Assembly: GCA_040217815.1 (NCBI GenBank)
Contig: JBEHWI010000002.1
Location: 62,001-126,000 of the forward strand
DNA length: 64,000 bases
From: UBA5314 sp040217815
GTDB lineage: Bacteria; Bacillota; Syntrophomonadia; Syntrophomonadales; Syntrophomonadaceae
Direction: 5' to 3'
Positions 8,687 to 16,701 of the stretch are shown here, piece by piece. The stretch's first letter is position 1. Each line of letters begins with the position of its first letter. Below the pieces are notes generated by a model that was given only the letters and a program-made list of their open reading frames with translations, was not told where the DNA came from and made no database searches. The position numbers were made by a program, and so were the translations under genes.

Positions 8687-9601
8687 CTATCCAAAAAGAA
8701 GCTTACTGTCCGCTTTGCTGAGTTCTCTGATAATCCTCCGGGGAACAACTTCGGCCAGAATTCGGCCTGCTGATGTAGGAGCCACCTTTCCTGGAAGCCC
8801 GGGAGCCAGAATCGCTTTTATACCCAGATCATTGGCGGCTTCAAAATCAGTGCCCCCTGGTTGATTGGCCAGGTCGATAATTACAATTTCCGGTCGGGCG
8901 TGTTGCAAAAGCTCGCGGTTAAGAACCATAGCCGGCACCGTATTGAAAACCAGGTCATATTGAGCTAATATGCCTGGTATACTGCCGAATTCAGCACGAT
9001 GGCAGCCCATTTCGTAGGCGCGGGCCAGCTGCCCTTTGTTGCGGGCCACTACGCATACGTCGGAACCAAGAGCCTTCAAAGCCCGGGCCATGCTGACCCC
9101 CACTCTGCCAAAACCAATTACGCAGGAACGACTGCCATGTATGGTGATCGCGGTTTCTTCCATGGCTATCTGCAGAGCGCCCTCTGCGGTTGGTATGGAG
9201 TTAAGAATGGCCAGTTCGTCATCATCATTTAACTCCAACAGGGTAAATCCGTGTTTTTCCGACCATTGCTTGAGGAAAGGACGAGCCGTTCCAATGATCA
9301 CGACGGCATGGGCTGCAATACTGCGCATAGCCTTTTCACTTAATTGAAGCTGGCCCTGATAGTATACAGCCCTTATTACTCCCTGGGGATTAGTTCCGGG
9401 CAGAGGCATAACTATGACCTCGGCATCCTGGCAGGCCTCCTCAACCGAATTGGCCATGCAGGCTCCGGGGCTTACCATATTGGCGGGAAACCCTGCTACA
9501 ACCACCGTCGCCCCCATCTTGACCAATTCCGTTACCAGGATCAACTCCCGGGCGTCTCCTCCCAGCACCGCTATTTTCAGGCCGGAAAGCACCGAACTCA
9601 A
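8687..9601 (-). CDS. spoVFA: Dipicolinate synthase subunit A
   Basis: The NAD(P)-binding subunit of dipicolinate synthase. It has IAVLGGDAREL at the start and the Rossmann motif VIGFGRVGVSMARALKALG in the C-terminal half, plus the family segments LNSIPTAEGALQIAM and LAPGLPGKVAPTSAG. The frame also has GTG at 9607, but the GGGGG site ends only one base before it; TTG at 9601 is seven bases away and fits better. A GTG at codon 4 of this version would match the B. subtilis start. This is the first gene of the spoVFA-spoVFB-asd-dapG-dapA unit, so spore DPA synthesis and DAP synthesis share a transcript. Confidence 0.93.
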   Translation of the reverse strand: MSSVLSGLKIAVLGGDARELILVTELVKMGATVVVAGFPANMVSPGACMANSVEEACQDAEVIVMPLPGTNPQGVIRAVYYQGQLQLSEKAMRSIAAHAVVIIGTARPFLKQWSEKHGFTLLELNDDDELAILNSIPTAEGALQIAMEETAITIHGSRSCVIGFGRVGVSMARALKALGSDVCVVARNKGQLARAYEMGCHRAEFGSIPGILAQYDLVFNTVPAMVLNRELLQHARPEIVIIDLANQPGGTDFEAANDLGIKAILAPGLPGKVAPTSAGRILAEVVPRRIIRELSKADSKLLFG

Positions 9602-9648
9602 AGCCACTCCCCCTTTTGGGTAAATAGAATATTGCCAGAACTAGTAGC

Positions 9649-9654
9649 ATTATA
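9649..9654 (-). promoter_or_regulatory. Weak candidate promoter of the spoVFA unit
   Basis: A TATAAT hexamer lies on the minus strand 47 bases upstream of the spoVFA start, just after the dapB terminator. There is no convincing -35. The overlapping CATATAATG differs by one base from the sigma-K -10 pattern CATANNNTA, but no well-spaced sigma-K -35 AC is found, so sigma type is undecided. Confidence 0.3.
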
Positions 9655-9710
9655 TGTGGGCTTCACTACCATGGTGCTTGTCTGAAATAATCCGTACCCA
9701 GGCTAAACAG

Positions 9711-9749
9711 CAAAAAAACGGCCTTTTCTCCAATAGGAAAAAAGGCCGT
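9711..9749 (-). terminator. Rho-independent terminator after dapB
   Basis: The stem ACGGCCTTTT / AAAGGCCGT (arms around 9718-9727 and 9741-9749) is followed on the minus strand by GTTTTTTTG. It separates dapB from the spoVFA unit. Confidence 0.85.
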
Positions 9750-9770
9750 CCTTATTATTGGGTTATGCAG

Positions 9771-10571
9771 CTACAATAGATTGTCCATTCCGTAAACCAA
9801 TCCCTTTATATCTTTCATCTTTTTGCTTACCATGATAACTCCCGGCATAAAACCGACTCGATCGTAGGAATCATGCCTTATGGTCAAGCTCTGACCCAGT
9901 CCGCCAAAAATAACTTCCTGGTGGGCCACAAAACCTGGTAAACGGACACTGTGGATGCGCACTGCGTCCGCATCCCCACCTCGACAACCCGGTATTTTTT
10001 CTATTTCCCGAACACCGCTGGGTGGACGTACCGCTCTGGCCTCGTTTATAAGTTCAGCGGTTTTTATCGATGTGCCTGAAGGTGAATCGAGCTTTTGCGG
10101 GTGGTGCAATTCAATAATCTCCACATCAGGAAAATAACGGGCTGCTTCCCTGGCAAATTTCATCATTAAAACAGCTCCTATGGCAAAATTGGGAATAACC
10201 GCAACCCCAACTCCCTTGTCAAGGGCCAATTGATCAAGCTGTTTCAAATCCGCATCGCTCAAGCCTGTGGTGCCCACAACACATGAAACCCCCATTTTTA
10301 AAAAGCCGCGAACGTTATCGAAGATCGATTGAGGGCTGGTAAAATCTATTATCAGATCTGGTCGGGTGAGCTCAACCAGTTTTTCCACATCGTTCTCAAC
10401 AACCAAATCCTGCTGGTTGTCAGATCCCATGATGGACCCTATGCTTTCACCTCGGGCCCTGATGTCAGCCATGCCCACCAGTTTCATTTCCGGGTCATTG
10501 AGCACCGCCTTTACCGTTTCGCTGCCCATTTTTCCCATGGCTCCATTTACTACTACCTTGATTTTTTCCAT
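9771..10571 (-). CDS. dapB: 4-hydroxy-tetrahydrodipicolinate reductase
   Basis: A 266-residue DapB, reducing the DapA product with NAD(P)H on the way to meso-DAP and lysine. It shows the N-terminal nucleotide motif VVNGAMGKMGSE, the catalytic segment IIELHHPQKLDSPSGTS and VVGTTGLSDAD. The start is ATG after GGGGAGGTAAAGGT. It is monocistronic, with terminators on both sides, next to the spoVFA unit that holds the earlier steps. Confidence 0.95.
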   Translation of the reverse strand: MEKIKVVVNGAMGKMGSETVKAVLNDPEMKLVGMADIRARGESIGSIMGSDNQQDLVVENDVEKLVELTRPDLIIDFTSPQSIFDNVRGFLKMGVSCVVGTTGLSDADLKQLDQLALDKGVGVAVIPNFAIGAVLMMKFAREAARYFPDVEIIELHHPQKLDSPSGTSIKTAELINEARAVRPPSGVREIEKIPGCRGGDADAVRIHSVRLPGFVAHQEVIFGGLGQSLTIRHDSYDRVGFMPGVIMVSKKMKDIKGLVYGMDNLL

Positions 10572-10784
10572 ACCTTTACCTCCCCGTTTCCTTAAAAAAT
10601 AGTTTTAACCATTTCCCTGTCCAAGTCAAGAACCGCCTGTTCATACGGGGATTGACCGTGACCTGTCGTTTTATTCAGCAACCCTTCACCTTGGTCTGGG
10701 CATAAAACAGGTTTTTTAGAAACTAACCAGGGAGCAAGCAAAAGTGGATAACAGAAATTTTAAATAGTTTAGCCTTGTCCAGGC

Positions 10785-10825
10785 CAATAATAAAAAACCA
10801 GGGAGATGTACCCCCTGATATTGGA
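10785..10825 (-). terminator. Rho-independent terminator after the unknown gene at 10862
   Basis: On the minus strand the stem CAGGG / CCCTG encloses a GGTACATCT loop and is followed by GGTTTTTTATTATT. It lies about 40 bases past the stop of the upstream gene. The rest of 10572-10784 shows no gene. Confidence 0.7.
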
Positions 10826-10861
10826 AGTGCTATAGGATAGACGATTCTAAATAGACACCGG

Positions 10862-11284
10862 TTATATTTGGCGATAAAGACGGGCCTGTTCAAGGATATA
10901 TTTACACAGTTCCTGCAGCAGCCTGCGCTCCGTAAAGTTTAAACCGCCCTCATTTTCCATGCTTTTTTCAACCAGCTGCATAAAGCGGCGCGTACATTTA
11001 ATCTCAGTGCGTATTCTATCCATAAGATCACCGCCCCGAACATGGGCATAAAAATCCTGTAAATCATAAAGAACATGTTCTTCATTATTACACATGGCAC
11101 AAACGGCGGCATGCTCAAAAAGTTCATGTTTATCCAGATCATAACTCAGGAAGGCGTAGATCAACTTCATCCGCCGGCGACCTTCTTTATATAGAAGTAA
11201 ATCCCGGCTTAAATCTTTCTTTTGCCGTTCCAGAACGTCTACCTGTTTGAGTACATCGTTATACATGATGGCCGGACCACTCAT
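10862..11284 (-). CDS. Uncharacterised helical protein
   Basis: I do not recognise this 140-residue protein. It is predicted mostly helical, with many charged residues, a leading segment VLERQKKDLSRDLLLYKEG that may form a coiled coil, and a CAMCNNEEH stretch in the middle that could bind a metal with a later His or Cys. No signal peptide or membrane segment is visible. The frame is open another 46 codons upstream, but ATG at 11284-11282 has GGGAGGTGATC before it, so I chose it. It is transcribed divergently from rqcH and ends in a terminator, so it appears to be a real single-gene unit. Confidence 0.65.
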   Translation of the reverse strand: MSGPAIMYNDVLKQVDVLERQKKDLSRDLLLYKEGRRRMKLIYAFLSYDLDKHELFEHAAVCAMCNNEEHVLYDLQDFYAHVRGGDLMDRIRTEIKCTRRFMQLVEKSMENEGGLNFTERRLLQELCKYILEQARLYRQI

Positions 11285-11372
11285 ATTTGAGATCACCTCC
11301 CAGGTCCTCTTTATAAGAGTATCGTATGTTTTTATATTACTTTTGATAGGCAATATGTATGCATGGCAGCAT

Positions 11373-11402
11373 TTGTATGGTTGAGACGTCAAATGGTATA
11401 CT
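11373..11402 (+). promoter_or_regulatory. Candidate rqcH promoter
   Basis: TTGTAT (11373-11378) and TATACT (11397-11402) are 18 bp apart, just upstream of the AAGGGGG ribosome site of rqcH. This would give a leader of only about 20 bases. Confidence 0.35.
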
Positions 11403-11430
11403 GTTCGTGTTAAGGGGGACATGCAATTTT

Positions 11431-13194
11431 ATGCCATTTGACGGTCTGACTATTAATCGACTCTGTAATGAGTTAAATCAGGTTTTTTTAAATGCCCGGA
11501 TCGATAAAATTCACCAGCCGCTCAAGGATGAGCTGGTTTTCTCGATTCGCCAACCCGGCAGCGGGAGCTTTCGCCTCCTGCTGTCCGCCAATGCCCGTTG
11601 GGCCAGAATGCATTTGACCGGCGAAAAACAGACCAATCCCGTCAACCCGCCGGCTTTCTGCATGCTCCTGCGCAAACACCTGGAAGGCGGAAAAATAAAG
11701 AAGATTACCCAGCTTGATTTTGACCGTATTATACATATCGAAATTGAAGCCCTGGATGAATATAGGGAATGGCGAAAAAAAGTCCTCATATGTGAATTTA
11801 TGGGGAAGCATTCCAATATAATTCTCATCAATCCGGATAATCAAATAATCATCGATGCCATAAAGAAATACGGCAGTGAATTGAGCTCCTTCCGGGAAGT
11901 GTTGCCCGGTAAAACTTATGTACGCCCCTCAAACCAGGATAAGCTAAATCCGCTTGAAACCTCTTTTGAGCTCTTTGCCCAGCATTTTTACGGGCAGGTG
12001 GAGAACACCAGCCTGCCCCAGGCTCTGTTTCGCACCTTTTCAGGTTTAAGCCCCTTCTCCTGCCGCCAAATCTGCCTGGGCGCCGGGTTAAACGAAAATA
12101 TGGCGGTTGAATATTGCGGAGAGATCGAGCTTTTACAACTCTATCAATATCTGCAAGGCATCTTGCGAAGTTTTAATGAAGATACTATTCAAGCCCAGGT
12201 GGTCTACTTCAACCAGCATCCCCAGGATTTTGCCCCATATAGTATTTATTCGCTCCCCGGATCCAGTATATTCTTTCCCGGAATAAGTGAAGCCTGTCAA
12301 CGCTTTTTCGATGACAGCTTGTGCATCGCCCGCCTGGAATCAATGAAAGTCAACTATGCCCGGCAGTTAAAGGAGATTTTAGATCGCTTGTACCGCAAAC
12401 GATTCCATCAGGAGGGCGATTTAGCCCAGGCCAGGGATAACAAGCGCTACCAGGTTTGGGGGGAATTGCTGACCGCTTACGCCCACGAAATAAAGAAGGG
12501 GCAAACCGAAGTGTCTCTGGATGACTTCTACAGCTCAGAACTAGTAGAAATAAAACTGGACCCCATGTACAACCCGATCCAGAACGCCCAGCGCTACTTT
12601 AAAATCTACAATAAGAGCACCAAAGCCATCAAGCACCTGGAGCTGTTAATGGCTAAGAATAGCGAAGAGATAAACTACCTGGAATCGGTTCTGCTGTCCA
12701 TCGAACAGGCCGAAACCCCGGAGCTGTTAGAAGAGGTGGTCGAAGAGCTGGAAAAGGAGCATTTCATAAAAGAAAAGGGCAAGAAACGCCGCAAAGAGCA
12801 GCTGCGCAGCCAGCCTCGCAGCTACCTGTCCTCGGACGGCCTGACCATCCTGGTGGGGCGCAACAACCGGCAAAATGATCACCTGAGCCTGAAGCAGGCG
12901 GAGCGCGGCGACCTCTGGCTGCACACCAAAGAGGTTCCCGGCACCCATGTGATTTTGAAGCTCCCTCCCCGAGTTCAGTCGATTCATGATGTACCCGACC
13001 GTTCACTGGAAGAAGCGGCCTGTCTGGCCGCCCTCTACAGCAAAGCTTCACAGTCAGACAAGGTGGCGGTGGATTATACCTTCCGCTCCAACGTCAAAAA
13101 ACCGGCCGGGGCCCGGCCGGGTATGGTAATCTACGACAACTATTGGACCATAATGGTCAATCCAAGGGCGATTGAGCCGGAAAATCTCCAGTAG
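11431..13194 (+). CDS. rqcH: Ribosome quality control protein RqcH (NEMF/Rqc2 family)
   Basis: A 587-residue NFACT protein. RqcH binds obstructed 50S subunits carrying peptidyl-tRNA and directs C-terminal alanine tailing of stalled chains. The NFACT-N domain opens with MPFDGLTINRLCNEL and contains the conserved Asp-Arg pair in LDFDRIIHIE; a helical coiled-coil region follows (about 340-470); the C-terminal NFACT-R domain has GDLWLHTKEVPGTHV. The frame extends upstream, but ATG at 11431, preceded by AAGGGGG, matches the family N-terminus. It is one of few plus-strand genes here and ends 40 bases from a convergent small gene. Confidence 0.93.
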   Translation: MPFDGLTINRLCNELNQVFLNARIDKIHQPLKDELVFSIRQPGSGSFRLLLSANARWARMHLTGEKQTNPVNPPAFCMLLRKHLEGGKIKKITQLDFDRIIHIEIEALDEYREWRKKVLICEFMGKHSNIILINPDNQIIIDAIKKYGSELSSFREVLPGKTYVRPSNQDKLNPLETSFELFAQHFYGQVENTSLPQALFRTFSGLSPFSCRQICLGAGLNENMAVEYCGEIELLQLYQYLQGILRSFNEDTIQAQVVYFNQHPQDFAPYSIYSLPGSSIFFPGISEACQRFFDDSLCIARLESMKVNYARQLKEILDRLYRKRFHQEGDLAQARDNKRYQVWGELLTAYAHEIKKGQTEVSLDDFYSSELVEIKLDPMYNPIQNAQRYFKIYNKSTKAIKHLELLMAKNSEEINYLESVLLSIEQAETPELLEEVVEELEKEHFIKEKGKKRRKEQLRSQPRSYLSSDGLTILVGRNNRQNDHLSLKQAERGDLWLHTKEVPGTHVILKLPPRVQSIHDVPDRSLEEAACLAALYSKASQSDKVAVDYTFRSNVKKPAGARPGMVIYDNYWTIMVNPRAIEPENLQ

Positions 13195-13234
13195 TGCTCT
13201 GTAACAAGGCATTCGAACAATTCAGATACCACGT

Positions 13235-13531
13235 TTACTGGATGATTTCGATCGATCCATCGGGGTTCTCTTTTATCTCGGTATCCGCTTCCAGAATGTA
13301 AATCTTTTTATTGACCTTATCGATAGCCACATCCCGGTTTACAATAGTAGAAACCTCCTTGGGGGTGACCAGGGTTCTTATCTGCACCCCATTGTCGTAG
13401 AGCTGCAGAGTCAACTCCCCGACCTCTCGTTTGATGGTTTGATGCTGGTGCCTCTCATAAGGTTTGATAAAGATGTATTCATAACCACCGTCCGCAAAGG
13501 GAACTTCCTGCCCGTTTAAATATACTTTCAC
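13235..13531 (-). CDS. Uncharacterised 98-residue protein
   Basis: A small soluble protein that I do not recognise, opening MKVYLNGQEVPF and ending in an acidic tail. The pattern is mostly beta-strand (alternating residues in ELTLQLYDNGVQIRTLVTP) with no cysteines, membrane segment or signal. The start is GTG with GGAGTGA six bases upstream. It is the gene just before pyrE on the minus strand direction of travel's far side: pyrE ends 32 bases upstream of its start, so it may be the distal gene of the pyr transcript. It converges on rqcH. No function can be assigned. Confidence 0.6.
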   Translation of the reverse strand: MKVYLNGQEVPFADGGYEYIFIKPYERHQHQTIKREVGELTLQLYDNGVQIRTLVTPKEVSTIVNRDVAIDKVNKKIYILEADTEIKENPDGSIEIIQ

Positions 13532-13563
13532 TTCTATTCACTCCATACAAAGTGGTTGGGTTG

Positions 13564-14139
13564 TTAACTGCGGCTGCCCGGCTTTGTGGGTTCACCCTGC
13601 CCCGCTTTGCACATCGGGCAGTCGGGAGCCTCCCACGATTCTATATCAAGCTGCAATACGCTGGCCTGTTTTACTCCAAAATTAACTTTTCCCCCGCTGC
13701 GATCCACCAGTACTGCCACCCCGGCTACCTCACCGCCGTTTTGCCGTACGATGTCAATGACTTCCTGCACCGAACCACCGGTAGTAATTACATCTTCCAC
13801 CACCAGAACCCGCTGTCCGGGCCGTATCACAAATCCCCGGCGCAGTTCCATCTTGCCATCCTGGCGTTCGGTAAAGATAGAGCTGACTCCCATCTGCCGC
13901 GCCACTTCATAGGCCACAATAATTCCACCCATGGCCGGACCCACTACTAGTTCTACTCCATCCCCGGCAAATTGCTCGGCCAGGTGAAGGGCCAGTTCTT
14001 CGGTATATTTAGGATATTGCAGGACCTGGGCGCATTGCATGTAGCGGTTGCTGTGCCGTCCCGAAGTAAGCTTGAAATGGCCTGTCAACAAGGCCCCTGC
14101 TTCGGAAAAGATGCGGGTTGCATCGGTGCTGTTCAACAT
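13564..14139 (-). CDS. pyrE: Orotate phosphoribosyltransferase
   Basis: A 191-residue type I phosphoribosyltransferase that joins orotate to PRPP to give OMP. The PRPP loop is VLVVEDVITTGGSV and the upstream strand VVGPAMGGIIVAYEVARQ is typical of PyrE. A short C-terminal tail carries a CPMCKAG pair of cysteines, as in several clostridial PyrE proteins. The ATG follows TTGGAGGCATAATA and lies two bases past the pyrF stop, so translation is probably coupled. It is the last recognised enzyme of the pyr operon. Confidence 0.94.
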   Translation of the reverse strand: MLNSTDATRIFSEAGALLTGHFKLTSGRHSNRYMQCAQVLQYPKYTEELALHLAEQFAGDGVELVVGPAMGGIIVAYEVARQMGVSSIFTERQDGKMELRRGFVIRPGQRVLVVEDVITTGGSVQEVIDIVRQNGGEVAGVAVLVDRSGGKVNFGVKQASVLQLDIESWEAPDCPMCKAGQGEPTKPGSRS

Positions 14140-14141
14140 TA

Positions 14142-14861
14142 TTATGCCTCCAATTCTGCTATGATTTTCTGGGCTGCTTCAATTCTATCAGCGGCTTTTA
14201 GTATAGGCCGCCCGATTACCATGTAATCCGCCCCCATATCCAGAGCCTGACGGGGAGTGGTGATTCTCTTTTGATCGCCCGCTTCCGACCAGGCCGGTCT
14301 TATCCCGGGAGTGACAATCTTAAAATCCGGGCCGCAGGCCTGCCGAATCACCGTGATCTCCTGGGGTGAGCAAACGACGCCCCCCAGACCGCTTTCCTGA
14401 GCCATTTTGGCCCAGCGGCTGACCACTTCCGGCAGTGCCAGTCCCTTGATCAATACATCCTCTTCCAGATCCTGCTGAGAAATGCTGGTCAAAACAGTTA
14501 CGGCCAGGATAAGCGGCTGCACCGCACCCAGGCGCTGCGATTCCTGGGCCACTTCCCGGGCAATGTTTTTCATCATTTCCCGGCCCCCGGCCGCGTGTAC
14601 ATTGAACATAGCGCAGCCCAGCCTGGTCATTACCCGTCCGGCCGCTCCCACCGTATTGGGAATATCATGGAATTTAAGGTCGACAAATACCCTGCCGCCC
14701 AGATCGTTTATACGGTGAACAATATCCGGTCCGCAGGCATTAAAGAGCTGCATACCAATTTTATAAGTTCCCACATAGCAGCTAAGCTCTTTTACCAGAC
14801 CGACTGCTTCCGCCTGGGTGTCCACATCCAGGGCCAGAATTATTCTGTCTTTGGGTTCCAC
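14142..14861 (-). CDS. pyrF: Orotidine 5'-phosphate decarboxylase
   Basis: A 239-residue TIM-barrel enzyme that decarboxylates OMP to UMP. The catalytic array is VDLKFHDIPNT (Asp61, Lys63, Asp66), with the phosphate-binding end MGADYMVIGRPI. The start is GTG, seven bases after GGAGG; an overlapping ATG one base earlier is out of frame. It sits between pyrD and pyrE with short gaps. Confidence 0.95.
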   Translation of the reverse strand: MEPKDRIILALDVDTQAEAVGLVKELSCYVGTYKIGMQLFNACGPDIVHRINDLGGRVFVDLKFHDIPNTVGAAGRVMTRLGCAMFNVHAAGGREMMKNIAREVAQESQRLGAVQPLILAVTVLTSISQQDLEEDVLIKGLALPEVVSRWAKMAQESGLGGVVCSPQEITVIRQACGPDFKIVTPGIRPAWSEAGDQKRITTPRQALDMGADYMVIGRPILKAADRIEAAQKIIAELEA

Positions 14862-14887
14862 ATCGTTTCCTCCTTTATTGCCTAAGC

Positions 14888-15838
14888 CTACTTGTCTACG
14901 GCCACACCGCGAATCTGCTCCAGGTTCTTCAGGCCATTTTCCTTCATGTAGCGCAAAATGTCCGCAACGATGTCCCGACCCAGGTAGGGGTTGAGGAAGA
15001 TCCCGGTGCCGATAGAAACAGCAGTAGCTCCTACCATAATGAATTCCAGGGCGTCGTTTCCATTGATAATACCTCCACCTGCCAGTATAGGCAGATCAAC
15101 TTCTTTATAAACCTGGTAAACCATGCGCAGGGCCACCGGCTTGATGGCCGGTCCGGACAGCCCTCCAAAGATGTTGCCCAAAACCGGTTTTCTGGTTTTT
15201 ATGTCAACCGCCATCCCCATCAGGGTGTTTATCATCGACAGTGCGTCGGCTCCGGCGGCCTGAGCCGCCCTGGCAATGGCTACGATGTCACTGACATTGG
15301 GAGACAGCTTGGGAATCACCGGCAGGGTAGTCCGCTCCCGGACCGCTTTAACCACCTGGTAAACCATGTCCGGATCGGTGCCAAACTGCAGCCCGCCCTG
15401 TTTTACATTGGGGCAGGATATGTTCATCTCAATGCCTGCCACACCGCCGTTGTCGTTGACAAGGGACGCCATCCGGGCGTATTCCTCCACTGAATTGCCC
15501 GCAATGTTGGCCAGCACGACAACCCCCCGGCTGTTTAAGGCAGGAAGATAATCCCGTAAAAAGACCTCTATTCCCGGGTTTTCCAGACCTATGGAATTTA
15601 GCATGCCGCTGGCCGTTTCGCAGATGCGTTGGGGCGGATTGCCGGGACGGGGTTCCAGGGTGGTGCCTTTTACGCTGACAGCCCCCAGTTCGGCGGGATC
15701 GATAAAGCCTTCGTACTCGCTTCCATATCCAAATGTTCCAGAAGCAGCCACCACCGGGTTTTGTAATTTAATCCCCCCCAGATCTACGGATACACTGGGC
15801 TTCAGCGCTGCCCCCGAGCGGCTTGTTTCCTTTTTCAA
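14888..15838 (-). CDS. pyrD: Dihydroorotate dehydrogenase, type 1B catalytic subunit
   Basis: A 316-residue FMN TIM-barrel enzyme that oxidises dihydroorotate to orotate. The active-site cysteine lies in NISCPNVKQGG, and FMN-binding segments are VAASGTFGYGSEYEG and ILAGGGIINGNDALEF. A cysteine base and the adjacent pyrK define type 1B, which passes electrons to NAD+. The frame is open into pyrK, but TTG at 15838 has GAGGAGG seven bases upstream and gives the usual length. Confidence 0.94.
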   Translation of the reverse strand: MKKETSRSGAALKPSVSVDLGGIKLQNPVVAASGTFGYGSEYEGFIDPAELGAVSVKGTTLEPRPGNPPQRICETASGMLNSIGLENPGIEVFLRDYLPALNSRGVVVLANIAGNSVEEYARMASLVNDNGGVAGIEMNISCPNVKQGGLQFGTDPDMVYQVVKAVRERTTLPVIPKLSPNVSDIVAIARAAQAAGADALSMINTLMGMAVDIKTRKPVLGNIFGGLSGPAIKPVALRMVYQVYKEVDLPILAGGGIINGNDALEFIMVGATAVSIGTGIFLNPYLGRDIVADILRYMKENGLKNLEQIRGVAVDK

Positions 15839-15854
15839 AGACCTTCCTCCTCGT

Positions 15855-16646
15855 CTAAACTCCGGGCCAATCAAGTTCGTCAAAATTAAAAACCGGTCCA
15901 TCTTTGCATATTTTGGCATAGCCCTGGTCCTGAACCTTCAGCTTGCGGGCGCACCCCAGACAGGCGCCTACTCCACAGGCCATGTGTTCTTCCAGAGACG
16001 CCTGCCCGGTAATGCCGTATTTCCTGGCAAAATCAGCTGTACGGGCCATCATGGGCTCGGGGCCGCAGGTATATATACAGTCAACCCAGGCCGGATCGAT
16101 CTTTTTAAACAACAATTCGGTAACCAGACCTTTATAGCCGGCGCTTCCGTCCACAGTGGCAGGCATGAATTCTACGCCAATCTGCCTGAGTTTAACAAAC
16201 GCCGCCAGTTGATCCCTGGTTTGGGTTCCATGCAAGACCCGCACCTGGCACCGGCGCTCCACCAGAACCCTGGCCAGGTATACCAGGGGCGCGATTCCCA
16301 CTCCACCGCCTACCAGCAGCACGTTGCTTTCTTCCCTGGGCAGGGAAAATCCACGCCCCAGGGGGCCCATCACGTTGAGACTGTCTTTGGCGCGCACTTT
16401 GCTCAGAAGACGGGTTCCTTCTCCCACCACTTTATATAGAAATACAACACTGCCCAAATGGCGGTCGACGTCATAGAGGCTCAAAGGACGCCTCAACATC
16501 GGATAGTTTTCCTGCCCGACCTGAACGTGGACAAATTGACCGGGTTGACATTCCGGTACTATGCCGGGGGTAATTAACTCCATTTCAAATAGATCCTGCC
16601 CAACTTGCAGGTGGCGAACCACCAGTCCTTTTTCCATTGAAGGCAT
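15855..16646 (-). CDS. pyrK: Dihydroorotate dehydrogenase electron-transfer subunit
   Basis: A 263-residue FAD/[2Fe-2S] subunit that carries electrons from PyrD to NAD+. The FAD-binding motif is RRPLSLYD, the NAD-binding motif LLVGGGVGIAPLVYLA, and the cluster ligands lie in MACGVGACLGCARK plus a later cysteine in ICKDG. I chose ATG at 16646 with AGGAGG seven bases upstream; a TTG lies immediately before it. It is followed by pyrD after 16 bases and preceded by carB. Confidence 0.94.
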   Translation of the reverse strand: MPSMEKGLVVRHLQVGQDLFEMELITPGIVPECQPGQFVHVQVGQENYPMLRRPLSLYDVDRHLGSVVFLYKVVGEGTRLLSKVRAKDSLNVMGPLGRGFSLPREESNVLLVGGGVGIAPLVYLARVLVERRCQVRVLHGTQTRDQLAAFVKLRQIGVEFMPATVDGSAGYKGLVTELLFKKIDPAWVDCIYTCGPEPMMARTADFARKYGITGQASLEEHMACGVGACLGCARKLKVQDQGYAKICKDGPVFNFDELDWPGV

Positions 16647-16701
16647 CAAACAACCTCCTGCCTTAAGCCTTTAAGATATAAGTCCTAATATAGCATGTGT
16701 A

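Noticed and set aside
9600..9710. Sigma-K promoter for spoVFA
   Set aside because: The -10 has one mismatch and the -35 spacing is wrong; evidence is too weak to name the sigma factor.
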